DNA of 26,402 nucleotides from Bacteroidota bacterium (GTDB lineage Bacteria; Bacteroidota; Bacteroidia; Bacteroidales; Prolixibacteraceae), in contig JABMPI010000647.1 of assembly GCA_013203755.1 (NCBI GenBank), positions 1 to 26,402 on the forward strand. Direction: 5' to 3'. The stretch's first letter is position 1, and every line of letters begins with the position of its first letter. A program made the position numbers and the translations under genes. The notes beneath the pieces were generated by a model. The model worked only from the letters and a program-made list of their open reading frames with translations. It was not told the DNA's origin and made no database searches. This document shows positions 15,996 to 23,408 of this stretch, piece after piece.

Positions 15996-17426
15996 TTATT
16001 TAATTAATTGAGAATCCGGAGGTTTAATAAATAGTTTATCCGCTGTTGAAATTTCAATAAACGATGCACCACAATCTTCTCCAAACCTACCACCCATATA
16101 AATAATAAGGTCGTTTAAATCTATTGTATCATCTAAAATTAATTCTTGAATGGCTGCCTTTTGAATTTCAATTTTATTCTGCTTTATTTCCAGATACGAT
16201 GGATGTATACCAAACGAAAGTGCAAGCTCGCGTACAACTCTTTGCGAATGACACTTTGCATATACCGGAACAATAGAACGATAAGCAGCTAAAAACCGAG
16301 CTGTTTTCCCTGTGGTTGTAGAAGTTACCATAGCACGGGGTTTAAGTTCTTTAGCAGACCGGATAGCTGATTGTGCCAAATATGCCGGAATTTCATTCTT
16401 TATTGGTGGAATTGAAATATCGTAACGTTTATCTCTATCGGGTTCAACTTCGCGCGCGATTTTATCCATTGCGTGAATGGCTTCTACCGGATATTTACCA
16501 TGAGCAGTTTCGCCACTAAGCATAATTGCATCGGTACGCATATAAATAGCACTGGCAACATCACTAACTTCTGCTCGTGTTGGGCGAGGGTGATCGATCA
16601 TGCTATGCAACATTTGCGTGGCAATTATTACCGGCTTTTTATTTAAGATGGCTTTGCGAACCAAATTACGCTGTACTGTTGGTATTTTTTCTTCGGGTAG
16701 TTCAATTCCCAAATCGCCACGTGCAACCATAATTCCGTAAGCAGCTTCTAAAATCTCGTCAATTTTTTCTACACCTTCAAGATTTTCTATTTTTGCTATA
16801 ATTTTAATCTTGCTGTTTTCCTTATCCAGCAGTTTTTGGACTTCCAATACGTCCTTTTTATTTCGAACGAATGAGTGGGCAATAAAATCTAAATTGTTTT
16901 TAATGGCAAAAGAGATAAATTCTTTGTCTTTATTAGATAGTGTTGGCAGGTTTATCTCTACTCCCGGAACATTTATACTTTTTTTCTTTTTGACTATTCC
17001 ACTGTTTTCAACGTGGCAAAGAAGGTAGTCAGAGTATTTTTCTTCAACGGTAAATTCGATATCTCCGTCGTCGATTAATATTTTATCTCCTTTTTGTAAA
17101 TCAGAAACAAAGTTTTCATAGTTAACACAAATATTCGCAACTTCTGTATCAACCGGAGAATAAGAGAAAGACACTTTTTCGCCCTCCAAAACACTAATCT
17201 CATTTTGTACGCTGCAAGTTCTTATTTCAGGACCTTTGGTGTCAATTAAAATGGCAATATTTTCAGAAACCGCTCTAATATTATTTATTAATATTTTGCA
17301 GCTTTCCGCAGTAATATGAGCTGTATTTATTCGTGCAACATTCATCCCCGCATCAAATAACGATTTGATAAAATCTACTTCACATCGTTGATCCGATATT
17401 GTTGCAACAATTTTTGTTTGTCTCAT
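15996..17426 (-). CDS. pyk: Pyruvate kinase
   Basis: This 476-residue enzyme converts PEP and ADP to pyruvate and ATP. The barrel begins TKIVATI, then GMNVARINTAH (28-37), DTKGPEIRT and KIENLEGVEKIDEIL. The core is IMVARGDLGIELPEEKIPTVQ, PVIIATQML, HPRPTRAEVSDVASAIY and MLSGETAHGKYP. The usual SH of the NxSH motif is AH here, which I believe is common in this phylum. The C-terminal domain (about 350-476) is complete, with TTTGKTARFLAAYRS as the likely effector site. The start ATG at 17426 has a clear promoter 19 bases upstream. The aroQ gene lies 103 bp further upstream on the same strand. Confidence 0.96.
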   Translation of the reverse strand: MRQTKIVATISDQRCEVDFIKSLFDAGMNVARINTAHITAESCKILINNIRAVSENIAILIDTKGPEIRTCSVQNEISVLEGEKVSFSYSPVDTEVANICVNYENFVSDLQKGDKILIDDGDIEFTVEEKYSDYLLCHVENSGIVKKKKSINVPGVEINLPTLSNKDKEFISFAIKNNLDFIAHSFVRNKKDVLEVQKLLDKENSKIKIIAKIENLEGVEKIDEILEAAYGIMVARGDLGIELPEEKIPTVQRNLVRKAILNKKPVIIATQMLHSMIDHPRPTRAEVSDVASAIYMRTDAIMLSGETAHGKYPVEAIHAMDKIAREVEPDRDKRYDISIPPIKNEIPAYLAQSAIRSAKELKPRAMVTSTTTGKTARFLAAYRSIVPVYAKCHSQRVVRELALSFGIHPSYLEIKQNKIEIQKAAIQELILDDTIDLNDLIIYMGGRFGEDCGASFIEISTADKLFIKPPDSQLIK

Positions 17427-17444
17427 TCTATTTTTTTAAGCGCG

Positions 17445-17479
17445 CAAATGTAAAAATTATATATTGCTGTTATAACAAA
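17445..17479 (-). promoter_or_regulatory. Promoter of pyk
   Basis: On minus, TTTG (17476-17479) and TACATTTG (17445-17452) match the Bacteroidota -33 and -7 boxes with 23 bases between them, just upstream of the pyk ATG. This separates pyk from aroQ as a transcription unit. Confidence 0.65.
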
Positions 17480-17529
17480 TAGCCTGCAATTTACAATATA
17501 AACTTAAGATTGGACATTACTGTAACACT

Positions 17530-17949
17530 CTATTTGATTAAAAAACTTTGAACAGCCAGTTTGTATGAACCTAAGCCAAAGCCCATGATACATCCACAAC
17601 AGACCGGTCCAATTACCGATTTGTGCCTAAAGTCTTCTCGTGTTAATGTATTTGAAATATGTACTTCAACAACTTTTGTATTTACTCCTGAAATTGCATC
17701 CCGAATTGCAATAGATGTATGCGTGTATGCACCGGCATTTATTATTATTCCATCGAATTTTAATCCATATTCATGAATTTTATTTACAATTTCTCCTTCG
17801 ATATTAGATTGATAGTAAACAAAATTATTATCAGGGAAAGTTAGTTTTAACTCTTCAAAATAGGTTTCGAAGTTTTGGGAGCCATAAATGCTTTTTTCGC
17901 GAACCCCCAGTAGATTGAGGTTTGGGCCATTCATTATCAGTATATTCAT
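17530..17949 (-). CDS. aroQ: Type II 3-dehydroquinate dehydratase
   Basis: This 139-residue protein is typical in length for type II dehydroquinases. They remove water from 3-dehydroquinate in the shikimate pathway as a dodecamer. Visible active-site residues are MNGPNLNLLG (6-15), R17 and catalytic Y22 (SIYGS), NIEGE (49-53), and NAGAYTHTSIAIRDA (71-85). EVHISN (95-100, with H97) and REDFRHKS (104-111) follow. The C-terminus (PVCCGCIMGFGLGSY) is Cys-rich but otherwise normal. It is divergent from the recombinase gene. It probably has its own promoter in 17950-18064, where I could not place a clear TAnnTTTG box. Confidence 0.96.
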   Translation of the reverse strand: MNILIMNGPNLNLLGVREKSIYGSQNFETYFEELKLTFPDNNFVYYQSNIEGEIVNKIHEYGLKFDGIIINAGAYTHTSIAIRDAISGVNTKVVEVHISNTLTREDFRHKSVIGPVCCGCIMGFGLGSYKLAVQSFLIK

Positions 17950-18097
17950 GCTATTTCATATTAATTTATTTTGTAGTAACTTTATGTCTCGTAAAGCGTA
18001 AATGAAACAATACAAATGTTTTATTTAACAAGATAATTGCCATTTTTGCAAAAAAAATAGTAATTTGTTAGTTGGTAAAAATATAAAAAAGAAAGCT

Positions 18098-18997
18098 ATG
18101 AAATGGGAGGATGGAAAAAAGGGTTACGAAAACTACTTAAAACTAGAAAAATCTTTGTCGCTAAATTCAATTGCGGCGTATATTAATGACATCAATAAAC
18201 TGATCGCATTTTTAGAAGCTAAATTTGAAAAGGTAGCTCCAGAGAAAGTGAAACTTCAACATCTTAAAAGTTTTGTTGAGTGGTTGAATGAACGCGAAGT
18301 AAGTCCAAGAACACAAGCAAGGACAATTTCCGGGATAAAATCGTTTTACAAATATCTGTTAATTGAAGGTAAAATTACTGCAAATCCAACAGCATTGTTA
18401 GAATCGCCAAAAATCGGAAGGAAGTTACCCGATATTTTATCGATGGAAGAAATTGACACTTTAATTGAAGGTATTGATTTAAACAAAGCTGAAGGGCAAC
18501 GTAATAAAGCAATGCTTGAAACATTGTACAGTTGTGGCTTACGCGTTTCTGAACTGGTAAATTTAAAAATTACTAATTTGTTTTTCGATCAGGGTTTTGT
18601 GAAAGTTGAAGGAAAAGCTGATAAAGAAAGATTGGTTCCGGTAAGCGGCAGAGCAATTACTGAGATTAATACATATTTGAGTGGATATAGAAAAACTTTG
18701 AATGTAAGTAAAGAGAGTGAAAACGTACTGTTTTTAAACAGAAGGGGTAAAAAATTAAGCAGGGTAATGATTTTCACTATAATTAAAAACCTGGCTGAAA
18801 AAATTAATTTGGGTAAAAAAATAAGTCCACACACTTTTAGGCACTCCTTTGCAACACACTTAATTAATGGTGGGGCAGATTTACGGGCAGTTCAGGAAAT
18901 GCTTGGGCACGAATCTATTTTAACAACCGAAATTTATACGCATTTAGATCGCGATTATTTACGAAGCACAATTCATCAGGTTCATCCCAGGTCCTAA
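18098..18997 (+). CDS. xerD: XerC/XerD-type tyrosine recombinase
   Basis: ATG at 18098 (299 residues) is preferred over TTG at 18065 because MKWEDGKKGYENYLKLEKSLS matches the usual Xer N-terminus. The core-binding SAM-like domain spans about 5-90. The catalytic domain has the full set: R149 (CGLRVSEL), K173 (EGKADKER), H245 and R248 (HTFRHSFATHL), H271 (LGHESILTTEIYTHLD) and the Tyr nucleophile Y280. Xer recombinases resolve chromosome dimers at dif together with FtsK, which is encoded 3 kb away. Length and complete domains suit the housekeeping enzyme, not an integron or phage integrase. XerC and XerD cannot be told apart with certainty. A terminator follows. Confidence 0.92.
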   Translation: MKWEDGKKGYENYLKLEKSLSLNSIAAYINDINKLIAFLEAKFEKVAPEKVKLQHLKSFVEWLNEREVSPRTQARTISGIKSFYKYLLIEGKITANPTALLESPKIGRKLPDILSMEEIDTLIEGIDLNKAEGQRNKAMLETLYSCGLRVSELVNLKITNLFFDQGFVKVEGKADKERLVPVSGRAITEINTYLSGYRKTLNVSKESENVLFLNRRGKKLSRVMIFTIIKNLAEKINLGKKISPHTFRHSFATHLINGGADLRAVQEMLGHESILTTEIYTHLDRDYLRSTIHQVHPRS

Positions 18998-19021
18998 TTG
19001 GTATAAAATATTGAAATTCAA

Positions 19022-19066
19022 TAAAAAGCGTTGTGACAATTATATTCACAGCGTTTTTTTGTTTTT
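19022..19066 (+). terminator. Intrinsic terminator after the Xer gene
   Basis: GCGTTGTGA (19028-19036) pairs with TCACAGCG (19046-19053) with one G-T pair, and is followed by a T-tract broken by one G (19054-19066). It starts about 25 bases past the stop. Confidence 0.8.
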
Positions 19067-19097
19067 AAGGAGTAAAACTTTTTTATAAAAACAACCG

Positions 19098-19114
19098 TAA
19101 CAATAGAATTGTTA
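19098..19114. promoter_or_regulatory. 17-bp inverted repeat upstream of pckA
   Basis: TAACAAT-AGA-ATTGTTA is a perfect 7-bp inverted repeat with a 3-base centre, 72 bases upstream of the pckA -7 box. It could be a regulator site. I do not recognise the regulator. Confidence 0.35.
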
Positions 19115-19185
19115 AGAGAATGTTTAATCGGTATGCAAAAAGACCTAAATCAAATCTTTATTCAATCTAAATAGGAAAAATAAAC

Positions 19186-19193
19186 TATTTTTG
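19186..19193 (+). promoter_or_regulatory. Promoter -7 box of pckA
   Basis: TATTTTTG matches TAnnTTTG exactly and lies 55 bases before the ATG, predicting a leader of about 45-50 bases. No good -33 TTTG is visible at the expected distance. Confidence 0.55.
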
Positions 19194-19248
19194 CTCACCG
19201 ATTTTATACAAAGAATTATAGATATATTAAGTTAATTATTAGATAGTT

Positions 19249-20853
19249 ATGGCAAATTTAAATTTAAGTAAGTACGGCATTGTAGACGTACAGGAAATCC
19301 TTCACAATCCATCTTACGAAGTTCTTTTCGCAGAAGAAATGAAACCTGAATTAGAAGGTTTTGAAAAAGCTCAGTTAACAGAATTAGATACTGTTAATGT
19401 AATGACTGGTATCTTTACAGGTCGCTCTCCTAAAGATAAATTCATTGTAATGGATGATGTTACCAAAGATACTATGTGGTGGACTTCAGAAACTGCAAAA
19501 AACGATAACAAAGCTATAACTCCAGAAGTATGGGCTGAACTTAAAGGTATAGTTACAGAACAACTTTCTGGTAACAAATTATACGTTGTTGATGCTTTCT
19601 GTGGAGCTAACGAAGATACTCGTTTAAAAATTCGTTTTATTATGGAAGTGGCATGGCAAGCTCACTTCGTAACTAACATGTTCATCAAACCTACGGCAGA
19701 AGAATTAGCTGCTTTTGGCGAGCCTGATTTCGTTGTAATGAATGGTTCTAAAACTACTAACCCTAACTGGGAAGCACAAGGTTTGAACTCTGAAAACTTC
19801 ACTGTTTTCAACATGACTGAAAAAATGCAGGTAATTGGTGGCACCTGGTATGGTGGTGAAATGAAAAAAGGTATGTTCGCTATGATGAACTACTACTTGC
19901 CATTACGCGGTATTGCTTCTATGCACTGTTCAGCTAACGTAGGCAAAGATGGTGACACTGCTATCTTCTTTGGTCTTTCAGGTACTGGTAAAACTACACT
20001 TTCTACAGATGCTAGCCGCCAGTTAATTGGTGACGACGAGCACGGTTGGGATGACGAAGGTATCTTCAACTTCGAAGGTGGATGTTATGCAAAAACTATT
20101 GATTTAGATAAAGATTCAGAGCCAGAAATTTTTGCTGCGATTAAACGTAATGCACTACTAGAAAACGTTACTGTTGATGCTGATGGTAAAATTGACTTCA
20201 CTGATGGTTCTGTAACTCAGAACACTCGTGTTTCTTACCCAATCGATCACATCGAGAATATTGCTGTACCTTCAAAAGCAGGTCACGCTCATAAAGTTAT
20301 TTTCCTTTCTGCTGATGCATTTGGTACATTACCTCCGGTTTCAAAATTAACTCACGATCAAACTCAATATCACTTCCTATCAGGTTTTACAGCTAAATTA
20401 GCTGGTACTGAGCGAGGTATTACTGAGCCAACTCCAACTTTCTCAGCATGTTTTGGAGCTGCTTTCTTAACTTTGCACCCGACTAAATACAGTCAGGAAT
20501 TAGTGAAGAAAATGGATGCTAACCACGCTGAAGCTTATTTAGTGAACACTGGATGGAATGGTTCAGGTAAACGTATCTCTATTAAAGATACCCGCGGTAT
20601 TATCAACGCAATCCTTGATGGTTCAATCGAAAAAGCTGAAACTAAAATTATTCCAATCTTCAACTTAGAAGTACCAACTGCTCTTCCAGGAGTTGATACT
20701 AACATCTTAGATCCTCGTGATACTTATGCAGATGTTGCAGAATGGACAAGAAAAGCTACAGACTTAGGTGGTCGTTTTATCAAAAACTTCGTAAAATATA
20801 CCGACAACGAAGAAGGTAAAGCATTGGTTGCTGCTGGTCCTCAACTTGACTAA
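19249..20853 (+). CDS. pckA: Phosphoenolpyruvate carboxykinase (ATP-type)
   Basis: This 534-residue cytosolic enzyme interconverts oxaloacetate plus ATP with PEP, CO2 and ADP. Visible motifs are GIFTGRSPKDKF (about 54-65), GTWYGGEMKKGMF, and MHCSANVG followed by the kinase P-loop GLSGTGKTTLS (242-252). Metal and nucleotide residues lie in IGDDEHGWDDEGIFNFEGG, and TPTFSACFGAAFLTLHPTKY is also present. The length equals the ATP-dependent bacterial family. In many Bacteroidota it runs in the carboxylating direction during fermentation, but this cannot be read from the sequence. Codons are unlike those of neighbours: Asn mostly AAC, Ala GCT, Thr ACT, Arg CGT. That is the mark of a highly expressed gene. 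Confidence 0.97.
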   Translation: MANLNLSKYGIVDVQEILHNPSYEVLFAEEMKPELEGFEKAQLTELDTVNVMTGIFTGRSPKDKFIVMDDVTKDTMWWTSETAKNDNKAITPEVWAELKGIVTEQLSGNKLYVVDAFCGANEDTRLKIRFIMEVAWQAHFVTNMFIKPTAEELAAFGEPDFVVMNGSKTTNPNWEAQGLNSENFTVFNMTEKMQVIGGTWYGGEMKKGMFAMMNYYLPLRGIASMHCSANVGKDGDTAIFFGLSGTGKTTLSTDASRQLIGDDEHGWDDEGIFNFEGGCYAKTIDLDKDSEPEIFAAIKRNALLENVTVDADGKIDFTDGSVTQNTRVSYPIDHIENIAVPSKAGHAHKVIFLSADAFGTLPPVSKLTHDQTQYHFLSGFTAKLAGTERGITEPTPTFSACFGAAFLTLHPTKYSQELVKKMDANHAEAYLVNTGWNGSGKRISIKDTRGIINAILDGSIEKAETKIIPIFNLEVPTALPGVDTNILDPRDTYADVAEWTRKATDLGGRFIKNFVKYTDNEEGKALVAAGPQLD

Positions 20854-20876
20854 TAACTCAGGTTAATATAAATAAG

Positions 20877-20903
20877 AACCTCGTCTACGGACGGGGTTTT
20901 TTT
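20877..20903 (+). terminator. Intrinsic terminator of pckA with a UACG tetraloop
   Basis: AACCTCGTC (20877-20885) pairs with GACGGGGTT (20890-20898), with one T-G pair, around the loop TACG, and is followed by seven T. The C(UACG)G loop is a member of the very stable UNCG class, which suits strong termination of an abundant transcript. Confidence 0.9.
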
Positions 20904-21032
20904 ATATGTGAAAGTTTGTGTATCCTGGTTTTTATAGATTGTGTAAAAATGAAGAGTAACTCTTTTGCCGCCCCATTCATAGGACGGAATACGAAATAAC
21001 AAATACTACAGGTTTTTAACCCAAAATTCCAA

Positions 21033-21080
21033 GGGCTAAAAGCCCATTCTTTCACCTTTAATCGGTTGGTTGAAACCAAC
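21033..21080. repeat. REP-like pair of short palindromes
   Basis: GGGCT-AAA-AGCCC (21033-21045) and GTTGGTT-GA-AACCAAC (21065-21080) are two perfect stem-loops 19 bases apart. Pairs of hairpins like GGGCT..AGCCC and GGTTGAAACC are familiar as dispersed extragenic (RAYT-associated REP) elements in Bacteroidota. Their dispersal in this genome cannot be seen from one window. Confidence 0.5.
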
Positions 21081-21241
21081 GGCAAGGATATAAAATCTGT
21101 AATTCTACTCCCCCGGTTCCGGCTTCTTCCTCTGTTTTTTAACCACCTCTTTATTATCTGCAATATTTGTACAATGGTACGGGCAAAGTCGCCTTCGATG
21201 GTTTAGTTTACCTGTAAAATGGCAAAGTAATACTTGTCTAC

Positions 21242-21449
21242 TTTTCAAATTTTGAAGCCTTAATCAAATGATTATTTCTTCCTTTTTTTGTTTTTTGAGG
21301 TTTAATTAAATCATTATGCTCCCCTTTTCAGTTTTTTGAAGTTTAAACAAACGTTTACGACTTCCTTTTCAGTTTTTTGAGGTTTAAACAAATATTTACG
21401 CCTTCCTTTTCGTTTATTGGGGGTTTAATTAAACGTTTACGATTTCACC
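21242..21449. repeat. Five-copy 41-bp tandem repeat array
   Basis: Units lie at 21242-21282, 21283-21324, 21325-21365, 21366-21406 and 21407-21449. The best pair (third and fourth) differ at only a few positions, and the first is most diverged. A shared core is ttttttga(a/g)gttta, then a small palindrome (GTTTAAAC or TTAATTAA) and aaacgtttacg. Units are contiguous with no unique spacers. The array ends 164 bases before the clc -7 box. Confidence 0.85.
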
Positions 21450-21613
21450 TACCGAATTGTCAAGCTTTGCTTGATAATTACACCGAAAGAGTTCAAAAAA
21501 CTTTTGTGAAAGGGAATGTATTTTATGGAAACGGAGATATAAAAGAAATATTCACCCAACAAAAAAATTACAGGTTTAGTTGCATCAATCTTTCGTGTAA
21601 CCCTCGGTTTTGT

Positions 21614-21621
21614 TACTTTTG
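21614..21621 (+). promoter_or_regulatory. Promoter -7 box of the clc pair
   Basis: TACTTTTG matches TAnnTTTG exactly, with TTTC 19 bases upstream as a weak -33. It ends only eight bases before the ATG at 21630, so transcription would start at or next to the start codon. Confidence 0.5.
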
Positions 21622-21629
21622 CGTTCTGA

Positions 21630-23408
21630 ATGAGTAAAAGAATACACATTATTGCACGGTTTCATCGTTGGCGCCTGAAAAACATGAGTGAGCGCGGTTT
21701 TATAACTGCACTAAGTATTTTAGTTGGCGTGCTTTCTGGAATGGCAGCTGTGGTTATTAAAAATGCGGTTCGGTTAACACATCGGCTGGCGAATTCACTT
21801 GTTTCGCATGAAATGCACAATTACATTTATTTTGCTTTGCCACTGTTAGGAATTCTTCTAACTGTTCTGGTGGTGAAATATGTTATTAGGAGCAAAGTGC
21901 GGCACGGAATTCCAAATGTTTTGTATAGTATGTCTCAACGCAAAGGTCAGATTAGTAATCACAATTTATTTTCCTCGGTAATTGCCAGTTCGTTGACGGT
22001 TGGTTTTGGTGGATCGGTTGGTTTGGAAGGACCAACGGTTGCTACCGGAACTGCCTGGGGCTCGTGGTTGGCAAAATATTTCAGATTGGATTATAAGAAT
22101 ACAATTTTAATGCTGGCCTGTGCTTGTGCAGGAGCAATGGCAGCTATTTTTAAGGCTCCCATTGCTGCAATTGTTTTTGCTGTTGAAGTAATAATGATTG
22201 ATTTAACAGTGTTTTCCCTGGTTCCTCTTTTATTGTCTTCGGCTACTGCAGTAGTAACTTCATATCTGTTTTTGGGGCAAGACGTTTTGTATCCTTTTGA
22301 GGTTAAGCAGGTATTTGAATTGGCAGATTTGCCCTATTATATTGTATTGGGAATTGTTGCAGGATTTGTATCGGTTTACTTCATTAAGATGTATATGCAT
22401 ATTGGCGGATTGTTTGATAAACTAAACAATGGTTGGACAAAACTTATGGTTGGTGGTGTCGGATTGGGAATTTTAATCTTTTTCTTTCCCTCGTTATTTG
22501 GTGAAGGTTACGAAGCAATTAACGCTTGTTTGGCTGGTAATACGGAATACCTTTTCAACAACAGTTTGTTTTACGATTTGCGGGAAGAGCTCTGGGCAGC
22601 TTTAGTTTTGCTCGTTTTTGTAATTTTGCTGAAAATTGTGGCCACTTCGTTAACTTTTGGTGCAGGTGGAGTAGGAGGTATTTTTGCACCAACACTGTTT
22701 ATGGGAGTGAATACCGGAATGTTTTTCGCACAAATTGTAAATATGTTGGGAATCCGTCAGGTAAATACAAATAATTTTGCTTTAATTGGGATGGCCGGAT
22801 TAATTGCAGGAGTTTTGCATGCGCCATTAACCGGAATATTTCTGATTGCTGATATCTCCGGTGGATACAAGTTATTTGTACCTTTGATGATTACAGCAAC
22901 TTTTGCCTACATCGTTGTTCGGGCTTTTACTCCTAATTCTGTGTATCACATTCAGTTGGCCCGACGGAAAGAGTTGTTGACACATGACAAAGATGCAAAC
23001 GCTTTGCAAATGATTGAAGTAAAAAAACTAATTGAAACCGATTTTGAAATATTGTCGCCCGATGCCACATTACGTGATTTAACTGTTGCCATTTCCAGAA
23101 ATCACAGGAACTTATTTCCTGTTGTTAATGCGGAAGGAAATATGGTTGGAATGCTAAAAATGGATGATGTTCGGGACATGATTTTTAATCACGAAATGTA
23201 CGACACGGTTAAAATTAGCGAATTAATGTACATGCCTGCATTTCACATCGATCCGAATGATAGTATGGAAATTGTAGCGAATAAATTTGAATCGTCAGGA
23301 AGATACAATTTAGCCGTTATCGAAAATGGAAAATACATCGGTTTTATTTCCCGTGCACGGGTTTTTACGAAATACAGAAAACAAATTATAGATGTTTCGC
23401 ATGTTTAA
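21630..23408 (+). CDS. ClC-family anion channel/transporter with C-terminal CBS domains (first of tandem pair)
   Basis: 592 residues. Residues 22-440 are the ClC membrane domain and about 455-585 two CBS domains. The three anion-path motifs are RHGIP (91-95, in place of GSGIP), GLEGP (131-135, with external gating Glu133) and GGIFAP (349-354). The anion-coordinating Tyr439 is present in NSVYHIQL. The internal proton glutamate of E. coli ClC (E203) aligns with Val187 in FAVEVIMID. It should pass chloride or a similar anion across the inner membrane, and whether it is coupled to protons is open. The start at 21630 follows an in-frame TGA. The N-terminal RFHRWRLKNMSER aligns with the second copy, supporting this start over Met19. 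Its last 17 bases overlap the next gene. Confidence 0.93.
   Translation: MSKRIHIIARFHRWRLKNMSERGFITALSILVGVLSGMAAVVIKNAVRLTHRLANSLVSHEMHNYIYFALPLLGILLTVLVVKYVIRSKVRHGIPNVLYSMSQRKGQISNHNLFSSVIASSLTVGFGGSVGLEGPTVATGTAWGSWLAKYFRLDYKNTILMLACACAGAMAAIFKAPIAAIVFAVEVIMIDLTVFSLVPLLLSSATAVVTSYLFLGQDVLYPFEVKQVFELADLPYYIVLGIVAGFVSVYFIKMYMHIGGLFDKLNNGWTKLMVGGVGLGILIFFFPSLFGEGYEAINACLAGNTEYLFNNSLFYDLREELWAALVLLVFVILLKIVATSLTFGAGGVGGIFAPTLFMGVNTGMFFAQIVNMLGIRQVNTNNFALIGMAGLIAGVLHAPLTGIFLIADISGGYKLFVPLMITATFAYIVVRAFTPNSVYHIQLARRKELLTHDKDANALQMIEVKKLIETDFEILSPDATLRDLTVAISRNHRNLFPVVNAEGNMVGMLKMDDVRDMIFNHEMYDTVKISELMYMPAFHIDPNDSMEIVANKFESSGRYNLAVIENGKYIGFISRARVFTKYRKQIIDVSHV

Larger units (their letters stand above)
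20854..21629. other. 776-bp gene-free stretch with terminator, REP-like hairpins and a tandem repeat array
   Basis: Frames here (for example 20885-21163 on minus and 21377-21637 on plus) run through hairpins and repeats and show no family signature, so I do not call them. Contents in order are the pckA terminator, two short perfect hairpins of REP type, about 160 bp of unexplained DNA, a five-copy 41-bp array, and the clc promoter region. Confidence 0.7.

Noticed and set aside
18098..18997. Mobile-element integrase
   Set aside because: Length, N-terminus and housekeeping setting fit a chromosomal Xer recombinase, and no att repeats or cargo genes lie beside it.
20885..21163. 92-codon minus-strand frame after pckA
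   Set aside because: It starts inside repeat DNA, runs through both REP-like hairpins and the pckA terminator, and shows no domain.
21242..21449. CRISPR array
   Set aside because: Units are contiguous and diverged along their whole length, with no unique spacers and no cas genes nearby.
21377..21637. 86-codon plus-strand frame before the clc genes
   Set aside because: It begins inside the 41-bp tandem array and overlaps the clc promoter and start, so chance is more likely.
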